Shown here one piece after another: positions 23,798-30,341 of a DNA stretch of 34,611 nt. Each line of letters begins with the position of its first letter. Within the stretch, counting starts at the first letter, position 1. The stretch is from contig JAJEAX010000021.1 of assembly GCA_022822565.1 (NCBI GenBank), positions 1 to 34,611 of the forward strand, read 5' to 3'. Position numbers and translations under genes: made by a program. This DNA is from Candidatus Latescibacterota bacterium. GTDB taxonomy: Bacteria > Latescibacterota > UBA2968. Under the pieces are notes generated by a model, which saw nothing but the letters and a program-made list of their open reading frames with translations, had not been told where the DNA came from and did not search any database.

Positions 23798-25316
23798 ACG
23801 TTATGATCTCCCCATTGTCGCCTGAAAGATGTAAGAGATTCAGGCTCGAACTACCGATAGTTAGATCGCCTGCTGAGAAGGCGCCCCCAGGCAGAGGCCA
23901 CGAGAAAAGCTCTTCTCCATTTGCCCGAAACATATGCACCTGCGTGCGATCCAGTACAAAAATCTGACCTGCAGCATTGAGTGCGAGAGCACGCGGTTCG
24001 ATATGAGGATACAGCACAACCTCCCACATGATATTGCCGAGCCTCTCACCAGAAAAGTGCAAAACCCCCCGTTGAATCCCATTTGTCCATGCAACCCAGA
24101 TAACACCATTGTGAATGGCTATATCCACGGGATTTCCATGTTCGAGATCGAAAGTGCCCACAGGAGAACCCCCGGCAGAATAGGCGCGCAATTGCCCATC
24201 TGTTGCAACGTAAACCCGCTTTTGATCGTCCTGAGCCAACCGCACCTGCGAAGATGCGCTCATCCAATTGTCGGGAATATGCCACACCGTGGTGTTATTA
24301 ACCAGTTCAATCCCCACAACTACAACGCGCCCTACCGAATCGATCCCTCCGATATAAGTGTGTGGAGAAACAACCCGAAGTCCTGTCAGCGAAGGCCCAG
24401 CCAGATCTACTGATTGCGACACGAGGTCGTTCAATTGCGGGAAAGAAGTTCCGACAAGGTGGCGCAATATATGTGGCCTATCGGGAATATCGACATTCAG
24501 GGTATGCCGAAGCCGGGAAAGAGAAGTCTGGTCAGGGCGAACAATTAGTGCCATCATATCGGCTTCGCCAGCGGGATCCGCAGCCGAAAGTCGCATCCTC
24601 TCAGTGGTTTCGCGTAGGGGCTCTACGATATGCCGTCCCGCTTCGCGATAAAATTGTACGCGCACACTGCGGCTTGTGTGTTGCGCACCCGTTGAGAGGC
24701 GTGACCTGATGGCATAAGTATAAAGGCGATTGTCAGCTATTGACCGATCCTCAAAGGATGTCTGCTGTGGGTCTTGCGTAACAAAGATCGTCTCGTAATC
24801 GCCTCCTGCTGGTGCGCGCACAACTTCATAGGTCACCACCTCACCCGCTTCCGCTTCCCAGCCGAGTTGCACAGTAAAGGCAACGGGATTGCGCCGAATT
24901 TCGCGTAAACCAGCACCCGGGATGAGTATCTCGACGCCGGAAGAATGCACCAGGCCGCCCACGCTATGTTCGGCAGTCACGCGGTATTGTATCCGCTCGC
25001 CAGCAATCAGTTCATCATCTCGAAACGTCCCCACAGTCGCGTATCTGCTCTGGGCATCGGCTCCGGATGAACGCTTGACATCTCTAAAAGCAGAAATATT
25101 ATCCCGGCGCTGGAGGACAAAGTTTTCAACGCGTTTCTGCCCGAGATACTCCCACTGCACAGCGACCATTCCCGTATTCGCCTCATAAACGACATCAATA
25201 ATGTGAATGATCGGTGTATTATATGGGTCTATACTCAAATCGCGTTGGGGGTTATAACATCCCATCAAAATGCCCACAGCACACAGAAATATCATATAAG
25301 AGAAGCGATTTGCCAT
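23787..25316 (-). CDS. Lipoprotein with fibronectin-type-III-like and beta-propeller regions
   Basis: A 509-residue lipoprotein. The signal MANRFSYMIFLCAVGILMGC carries a lipobox with Cys 20. Two Fn3-like units follow (VAVQWEYLGQKRVENFVLQRRD ... ERIQYRVTAEHS; and VAFTVQLGWEAEAGEVVTYEVVRAP ... NRLYTYAIRSR). From about residue 290 the repeats DSVGRVVVVGIE, DQKRVYVATDGQLRAYSAGG, NGVIWVAWTNG and AAGQIFVLDRTQVHMFRANGEELFSWP look like NHL/beta-propeller blades. The ORF track start at 25406 lies upstream; ATG 25316 gives the lipoprotein signal. First gene of the three-gene envelope operon. Confidence 0.82.
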   Translation of the reverse strand: MANRFSYMIFLCAVGILMGCYNPQRDLSIDPYNTPIIHIIDVVYEANTGMVAVQWEYLGQKRVENFVLQRRDNISAFRDVKRSSGADAQSRYATVGTFRDDELIAGERIQYRVTAEHSVGGLVHSSGVEILIPGAGLREIRRNPVAFTVQLGWEAEAGEVVTYEVVRAPAGGDYETIFVTQDPQQTSFEDRSIADNRLYTYAIRSRLSTGAQHTSRSVRVQFYREAGRHIVEPLRETTERMRLSAADPAGEADMMALIVRPDQTSLSRLRHTLNVDIPDRPHILRHLVGTSFPQLNDLVSQSVDLAGPSLTGLRVVSPHTYIGGIDSVGRVVVVGIELVNNTTVWHIPDNWMSASSQVRLAQDDQKRVYVATDGQLRAYSAGGSPVGTFDLEHGNPVDIAIHNGVIWVAWTNGIQRGVLHFSGERLGNIMWEVVLYPHIEPRALALNAAGQIFVLDRTQVHMFRANGEELFSWPLPGGAFSAGDLTIGSSSLNLLHLSGDNGEIITYVP

Positions 25317-25359
25317 TTTTTGTGCCTGAAGAAAAGGAATGTTTTGATCAACGGGCTTC

Positions 25360-25389
25360 AATATATTGATATGAATAATGAATAAACAA
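25360..25389 (-). promoter_or_regulatory. Candidate promoter of the lipoprotein-DUF5683-GWxTD operon
   Basis: On the minus strand TTGTTT (25384-25389), 18-base gap and TATATT (25360-25365). The leader would be about 35 bases. Confidence 0.35.
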
Positions 25390-25423
25390 GTAGTTTTGTC
25401 GAACAAGGGCTTGCAAAAATATC

Positions 25424-25452
25424 TTGCCTTTCCTTTACGGCGGTGTTAAAAT
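25424..25452 (+). promoter_or_regulatory. Candidate sigma-70 promoter of the TonB-like gene
   Basis: TTGCCT (25424-25429), a 17-base gap and TAAAAT (25447-25452), both close to consensus. It faces away from the minus-strand promoter at 25360-25389. Confidence 0.6.
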
Positions 25453-25538
25453 TTATCAAGTATAAGTGCCCAGCAGTCAGCAAAACAAGCCGAAAGCTCA
25501 ATCACATAAGCCCGCAATTCTTTCTGCCGAGAAGAATC

Positions 25539-26225
25539 ATGAACGAAAAATCAGATAAGTGGATCACGCCAGAAATTCCGCGTACCAAAAATCCAGATTG
25601 TGATCTCAAACGCACTTATAAGCGCATCTTTCGCATCAGCATGGGGATTGCATTCATCTTGCATGTGGGCATAGGGATGATGTTTCCTACATTCACAGCC
25701 GGCACGCGCAAAATAGAGCGACGCACCATCGTTATAGAGAACGTCGATATACCGGAAACCCGTCAAATTCACCGCGCACCGCCACCTCCACGGCCATCCA
25801 TTCCCATTGCAACCGAAAGCGAGGATGTTCCCGACGACGTCACTATTGAAACCACTGACCTCGATTTCGATAAAGTCGATCTCCACGTGCCACCACCCCC
25901 TGGTGAGGACACCGTAATAGAGGAACCAGAAGAAGAAATACTCGAATATTTCATGGTCGAAGAAAAACCCGTGCTCATCAAGCGAGGAACACTGGTATAT
26001 CCCCCAGTCGCTCTCAGGGCGGGTATTGAGGGCACCGTTCACTTGAAAATACTGGTTGACAAAGCCGGAGTAGTCGAACAGGCCGTTGCTGTCAAAGGCA
26101 AAGAAGTTTTTTACAAAGCGGCCCTTCAGGCCGTTAATCAATATCGTTTTAAGCCAGCCCGTCAAAATGATAGACCTGTTAAAGTCTATCTCGTCATACC
26201 CATACGTTTCCGAATTACTCGGTAA
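25539..26225 (+). CDS. TonB-family energy transducer
   Basis: A 228-residue inner-membrane-anchored protein that links proton-motive force to outer-membrane receptors. It shows a short cytoplasmic N-terminus, one membrane helix (ISMGIAFILHVGIGMMF), a proline-rich and acidic periplasmic linker (RAPPPPRPSIP, HVPPPPGEDTVIEEPEEE), and the TonB C-terminal domain (YPPVALRAGIEGTVHLKILVDKAGVVEQAVAVKG ... AALQAVNQYRFKPARQNDRPVKVYLVIPIRF). ATG 25539 has GAGAAG ahead; the ORF track start at 25443 lies within the promoter. No exbB/exbD are in the window. A strong terminator follows. Confidence 0.92.
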   Translation: MNEKSDKWITPEIPRTKNPDCDLKRTYKRIFRISMGIAFILHVGIGMMFPTFTAGTRKIERRTIVIENVDIPETRQIHRAPPPPRPSIPIATESEDVPDDVTIETTDLDFDKVDLHVPPPPGEDTVIEEPEEEILEYFMVEEKPVLIKRGTLVYPPVALRAGIEGTVHLKILVDKAGVVEQAVAVKGKEVFYKAALQAVNQYRFKPARQNDRPVKVYLVIPIRFRITR

Positions 26226-26229
26226 TCTA

Positions 26230-26266
26230 AACACCCCCCGACAAACCTGACGGAGGGTGTTTTTTT
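26230..26266 (+). terminator. Rho-independent terminator after the TonB-like gene
   Basis: Stem AACACCCCCCG (26230-26240) with CGGAGGGTGTT (26251-26261), one mismatch, 10-base loop, followed by a T tract to 26266. Confidence 0.85.
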
Positions 26267-26308
26267 ATGCGTTTGTGAACTTCTGGTGAGGCTTCGCAGT
26301 CACACCAT

Positions 26309-27049
26309 TCATTTAAGCATTTGCAATTCTACCCACAGTTCCCGATATGCCTGAGTTGCCTTTGAACGCGGCCTGAAGCATGCCACTGGTTGTCTCGCCC
26401 AGCCCATCCGTTCCACATCTGTCGTGTACGGAATTTGAGCATTCAGAAATTTTCCCTCTCGCTCGCCCACCTGCGCGACCGTGTCCTTATGCATTGTTTT
26501 CCGCTGTTCCACCATTGAAAAAAACGACACCAATTTTCCGCGTTTCAACTTATTTTTTTTAAAAAAATCCACCAATTTTTGATGCGTCAACATCGACAGA
26601 GTTGTCGGGATACACGGAACAACCACATAATCGGCCGCCCTGAAAACATGCTCGGCCAGGAGCGTCAGGTTGGGCGGGCAATCGAAAAAAATATAATCGT
26701 ACTCTTTCCGCATCGGCGTCAACAGACGCTTTAAGTAGCTTTTGTTTTTCGCCCGGTCGTCCAATCCCAAATCCAGATTGCGAAAAGACATGGCCGAAGG
26801 CAATAAGTCCAGACCTTCAAAGTCCGTCCCCCGAATATTATTCTCTAAATGCTTGCCCCCCTTCAAGAAACGCTTGCGTCCAAACTTCTTCTTTGCGCGG
26901 ATACGGAAATAAAAAGCCGCAGCCCCTTGCGGGTCTAAATCGCACAGCAATGCAGTAGCACCGGATTGAACCGCTTCATAAGCCAGATTCACAGCGGCGG
27001 CGGTCTTCCCCACGCCACCTTTCATGCTATACAACGCAAAGATACTCAC
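26309..27049 (-). CDS. ParA/MinD-family partition ATPase
   Basis: A 246-residue deviant-Walker ATPase. The P-loop is KGGVGKT (residues 10-16, with the signature lysine), switch I appears as DLDPQGAA, and Walker B as YDYIFFDCPP. It lacks an N-terminal helix-turn-helix, so it resembles the short ParA type. The GTG start has AGGGA overlapping the stop of the CHAD gene, 9 bases away. No ParB, centromere-like repeat or replication gene is near, so it is an orphan, likely positioning a non-DNA cargo. It ends convergent with the TonB-like gene. Confidence 0.88.
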   Translation of the reverse strand: MSIFALYSMKGGVGKTAAAVNLAYEAVQSGATALLCDLDPQGAAAFYFRIRAKKKFGRKRFLKGGKHLENNIRGTDFEGLDLLPSAMSFRNLDLGLDDRAKNKSYLKRLLTPMRKEYDYIFFDCPPNLTLLAEHVFRAADYVVVPCIPTTLSMLTHQKLVDFFKKNKLKRGKLVSFFSMVEQRKTMHKDTVAQVGEREGKFLNAQIPYTTDVERMGWARQPVACFRPRSKATQAYRELWVELQMLK

Positions 27050-27058
27050 ACTCGTTCC

Positions 27059-28588
27059 CTATCGAAACAAATCGCGGTACAAACGAACATTTTTCTTTCC
27101 CGAAAATGTGGCAAAAGCACTGGCAAATTCGTGCCGAACAACCTGCTGCTGGCTGTGCAAACGCGCGATAAGCCCGCCGATAGCCGCAGCGCAAAGCAGA
27201 CGATCTGTACGCCGACTGCGGGACAACACCTCGTTCAAATAGGCCATCAATTCCTGCTGTTGTACTGATAAATCGTTAAAATCCCCCAGATTATCCTGCA
27301 ATTTCTTCATATATCCGATGAGTTTGTTCATCTTATCTTTGGGAAAAAGCGAGGCAAAAAATTCTAACAAATACCGCAATTTTTTGCAATCAATTCGCAG
27401 ATTGTGCAATGCCTCATCCGGCGTATCGTCTCCAATCGCCTGCCCTCTTTTGAGTACCTGTTTAAAACGCTTATAAATAAATTTTCGCGCGAGAGCTATG
27501 GCAGGTATAGCGGAGCCCTTCCCTCCCCGAGACTGTACACCCTGCAAAAAAGCCGCCCATGAATTCATCATGTCCAGATATTCGGGTTTATCGAGAACCT
27601 GCACCATGTCGTTAAGGGCACGCCGACGTTCGCTCTTTAAGCGCGAAAACACGGCGTCCAACCCGGGTTGTAGCGATTGGGGCAACAAGGCGCGATAAGT
27701 CTCTTCTTCGAGCAAATACACGTCCAGATCTCGCAACCGATTGGTCGATCTGTTCAATTGCCGGAACTCATCCTTAAAATGTTCTACGGCATCTTTGGGC
27801 AAAACGCCTTTAATTTGACTCAGCGCTGACCGTGTGCGCCGAATCGCAACCCGAAAATCATGCAGAAATTCCGTATCCCAATCCGCGCGAATACCCGCTT
27901 CATTTTGGCGCATTACATCGTGTAGACATTGCAAAATCTCACCTGTTGCCTCCCTGCCACTCGCATCGCGATTCAGGCCGAGATTGAGCTTTGAAGAATA
28001 ATCGCCCGGCACGCATCCTGCGAGATTCATCACGCGCTCAAATACATCCTCTGCCGCATGTGCAATATCCAACTTCATAAAGCGACGGCGCAAATTCTCA
28101 AAATCGCGTTCATATCCCCGTACGCTTTGCAATGCCAGAGTCGCAACGTGTCCGTTTTCTGTACTGGTATGCGTGAGAAATAACCGAACAACTGTCTTTT
28201 CATCTGTATTCAAAACGCCAAATCCGCAAACCTTCTGCTCCACCTGTGCTCGAAGTAACAGCGCTCGAATAGAGAGCGCGTCCCGCAATGTGTCGCGCAA
28301 CTCGCCCTCTGGGAACATCCACCAGAAGCGGCCTTCCAGATTTTGTTTCATCTCGATCTGATCGTGTACCAAAGGGTATTCACCATCTACAATTCGTTGT
28401 AAATACACCGTGCTTCCCGTTTGTATCAGCGCGAGTCCCTTCCGATACAACCGCCAGTCAAATGTGTCGAAATACCGCACCGTCTTTTCAACTTCAGATA
28501 CATGCAGCAGACGCTCGGGCGCGAGTTTTTCGACCACATCTCGTCCATGCGGATCACTTAATACATAAGTTTCACTGAGCGTGATCAT
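27059..28588 (-). CDS. CHAD-domain protein with a CYTH-like N-terminus
   Basis: A 509-residue protein. The first 190 residues form a diverged CYTH-like region (VEKTVRYFDTFDWRLYRKGLALIQ, and VEKLAPERLL), in which the EXEXK metal/phosphate motif is not evident. The remainder is a CHAD domain: two helical repeats with EFLHDFRVAIRRTRSAL near 245 and DEALHNLRIDCKKLRYLLEFF near 415, whose conserved His/Arg/Lys rows bind polyphosphate. CHAD proteins associate with polyphosphate granules. ATG 28588 is chosen (AGAGGTG ahead); the ORF track start 28636 would overlap the CYTH gene by 65 bases. Confidence 0.85.
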   Translation of the reverse strand: MITLSETYVLSDPHGRDVVEKLAPERLLHVSEVEKTVRYFDTFDWRLYRKGLALIQTGSTVYLQRIVDGEYPLVHDQIEMKQNLEGRFWWMFPEGELRDTLRDALSIRALLLRAQVEQKVCGFGVLNTDEKTVVRLFLTHTSTENGHVATLALQSVRGYERDFENLRRRFMKLDIAHAAEDVFERVMNLAGCVPGDYSSKLNLGLNRDASGREATGEILQCLHDVMRQNEAGIRADWDTEFLHDFRVAIRRTRSALSQIKGVLPKDAVEHFKDEFRQLNRSTNRLRDLDVYLLEEETYRALLPQSLQPGLDAVFSRLKSERRRALNDMVQVLDKPEYLDMMNSWAAFLQGVQSRGGKGSAIPAIALARKFIYKRFKQVLKRGQAIGDDTPDEALHNLRIDCKKLRYLLEFFASLFPKDKMNKLIGYMKKLQDNLGDFNDLSVQQQELMAYLNEVLSRSRRTDRLLCAAAIGGLIARLHSQQQVVRHEFASAFATFSGKKNVRLYRDLFR

Positions 28589-29048
28589 CGGGCGCACCTC
28601 TACATGCGAGGGTTGCATTTTTGTAACGGTCATCATCGGTCACATCTCGTCCAAACCACGACGGAGGGACAAAGCGCGAACTTTCATCCACGGTCTCAAA
28701 CTCGACTTCTGCCACCACCAGACCCTTCAGGCGGCCGCGGTACACATCCAGTTCAATTACCCATATCCCTTCGTCGATCTCATAGCGCACTTTTTCGACC
28801 CACCTGCCTTCAGTCAAAGGCCAGAGGGTATCAAATTGCGCTCGGCTCAATTCCACCTCGACTTCCGTCCGCTGCACACCTTTGCCCTGTTTCACAGTCT
28901 GATAAAATCGCTCGCCTTTGCGACGCAGCCGAATCTCCGTGCCATCCTCCCCTACCGAGAGATAGCCCTGTGAGATTTCTACGCCCTTACAAGCCGCCAG
29001 ATCCGGCATTTTTCGCACGCAAAACTTCCGCTCAATTTCTTTTGTCAT
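28572..29048 (-). CDS. CYTH-domain protein (triphosphatase-like)
   Basis: A 158-residue stand-alone CYTH protein. CYTH enzymes are triphosphate tunnel metalloenzymes that act on inorganic triphosphate or nucleotides. The opening MTKEIERKF carries the EXEXK signature. Other tunnel residues fit EIRLRRKG (about 38-45), ERFYQTVKQGKG, and the late acidic VAEVEFE. The C-terminal GRDVTDDDRYKNATLA is typical. ATG 29048 is used because a good promoter lies at 29109-29137 and a CYTH protein starts at this Met. The gene leads a CYTH-CHAD-ParA operon. Confidence 0.92.
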   Translation of the reverse strand: MTKEIERKFCVRKMPDLAACKGVEISQGYLSVGEDGTEIRLRRKGERFYQTVKQGKGVQRTEVEVELSRAQFDTLWPLTEGRWVEKVRYEIDEGIWVIELDVYRGRLKGLVVAEVEFETVDESSRFVPPSWFGRDVTDDDRYKNATLACRGAPDDHAQ

Positions 29049-29108
29049 GACAAAACGCGCGTTCCCAGATGTGAAAAGGAGGACAGGATGCTTTATCCCC
29101 AATAATTA

Positions 29109-29137
29109 ATGATAACAAACCTCATCGCCGAAAGCAA
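29109..29137 (-). promoter_or_regulatory. Candidate promoter of the CYTH-CHAD-ParA operon
   Basis: On the minus strand TTGCTT (29132-29137), 17 bases and TATCAT (29109-29114; 5 of 6 match). The start would be near 29102, leaving a leader of about 54 bases and excluding the ORF track start at 29102. Confidence 0.55.
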
Positions 29138-29290
29138 TTTTTAAGATAATACACAGGGTTTGATGTAGCCATGCTTTCTCTATCCGCAAGTACGACAAAA
29201 ACACTTGACAACGACTGCCGAAAACGCCTTCTTGCCAGCCATGCGCAAGAAATGGCCCTTGTAGTTCCTACACTTAGAGGAGATTAGAAG

Positions 29291-30322
29291 ATGGACAATT
29301 CGATGCGTGACACACTCGCACGACAAGGCTATATCGTCGTGCCCAATGTACTCAATCAACAGCAGTTGGACGAGCTCAATGAAGTCTATGATCAGCATAT
29401 CTTTGAGCGGAAGGAGACGCTGTCCACGGCCCGCACCGACAAACAGAACCGCTTCTACATCGGCGAGCGCGACAAGCACAAGACAACTGACCGGCACGGC
29501 AACACCTACATAGGGAGAAGGTTCTGGAGCAAGGCCTACAGAGACCTTATCGACAACGAGACCATGCTGCCCATCCTTGAAGAGCTTCTCGGCGACCCGG
29601 CGTGGGGCCATGCCCCAGCACACATGCCGGAAGAGCTTCGCCCCTCGTTCCGGTTAGATCACGACAATGTACACTACAAGCCTGGCCGGAAACCGACAGA
29701 CGGCGAGGACAAAGGCGGGACGCTCCACGGCGGCCCGGGTGCCTTTCATATCACGTGTGTGTATGAGCTCAAGACAGTCGGACCAGATGACGGGGGCTTC
29801 GGGTGTGTTGTTGGCACACACAAGCCGGCCAATGAGCAGAAACTGATGGGCATTGCCGGCGACTGGCGGCGGAACTGGTGCGATACGGAATGGACGTCGA
29901 AGTTGCCGAACTGGGATGGCGATGTGCCAGTACACCGCGTCGAGGCCAGGGCTGGGGACTGCATTTTGTTCACTGAGAAGCTCAAACACGGTACGATTCC
30001 GTGGGCAGGGAGCGACGAGCGCCGTACCCTCTTCTACAAGTATGTTCCCTTCGGCATGCACCACGGCGACGCGGCGTACGACACCAACGACCCCGAACTC
30101 ACTGAGCGGCAGAAACGGATCCTGGAGTTCTCGCCGTGCTGGTTTAACGATCCTCGAGAGGACAAAGACTACTCCGCGAACCCGGCACTGACAAAGCTCC
30201 ATCCACTGGCGCGTGTGAAGAGCGACCCGAGCGTGTTGCTGCCGGGCATGTCGCCGCCGCACATCCGGCTGACGGACGAGACCAGGGCGATGCTGAGGGC
30301 CGAACAGAATTCTTTGGCGTGA
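29291..30322 (+). CDS. Phytanoyl-CoA dioxygenase (PhyH) family oxygenase
   Basis: A 343-residue Fe(II)/2-oxoglutarate oxygenase of the PhyH type, acting on an unknown small molecule. It opens with ARQGYIVVPNVLNQQQLDELN. Candidate metal-site residues are in RLDHDNVHYKPG and TLHGGPGAFH (about 122-153) and the distal His in LKHGTIPW (about 233); DERRTLFYKY near 243 would hold the 2-oxoglutarate arginine. GPDDGGFGCVVGTHK is typical for the subfamily of marine and sponge-associated bacteria. A ribosome site AGAGGAGA precedes ATG 29291. The gene is richer in G+C than genes to its left. A broken relative lies at 33978-34189. Confidence 0.88.
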   Translation: MDNSMRDTLARQGYIVVPNVLNQQQLDELNEVYDQHIFERKETLSTARTDKQNRFYIGERDKHKTTDRHGNTYIGRRFWSKAYRDLIDNETMLPILEELLGDPAWGHAPAHMPEELRPSFRLDHDNVHYKPGRKPTDGEDKGGTLHGGPGAFHITCVYELKTVGPDDGGFGCVVGTHKPANEQKLMGIAGDWRRNWCDTEWTSKLPNWDGDVPVHRVEARAGDCILFTEKLKHGTIPWAGSDERRTLFYKYVPFGMHHGDAAYDTNDPELTERQKRILEFSPCWFNDPREDKDYSANPALTKLHPLARVKSDPSVLLPGMSPPHIRLTDETRAMLRAEQNSLA

Positions 30323-30323
30323 A

Positions 30324-30337
30324 CCTCGGGGGCGAGG
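30324..30337. terminator. Short hairpin between convergent genes
   Basis: CCTCG-GGGG-CGAGG (30324-30337) is followed on the plus strand by ATTTCT. It is a weak terminator candidate for the PhyH gene and lies 4 bases from the stop of the DUF5916 gene. Confidence 0.3.
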
Positions 30338-30341
30338 ATTT

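Noticed and set aside
25551-26234. Minus-strand ORF of 227 residues
   Set aside because: It mirrors the TonB-like gene, which has a promoter, signal anchor and C-terminal domain.
28008-28023. Sigma-54-like CCGGCACGCATCCTGC
   Set aside because: It lies inside the CHAD gene on the antisense strand and lacks TTGC at the right place.
29205-29210. Perfect TTGACA ahead of the PhyH gene
   Set aside because: No acceptable -10 at 16-18 bases; not called as a promoter.
29654-30262. Minus-strand ORF of 202 residues
   Set aside because: Antisense to the PhyH gene, arginine- and valine-rich as expected for a shadow frame.
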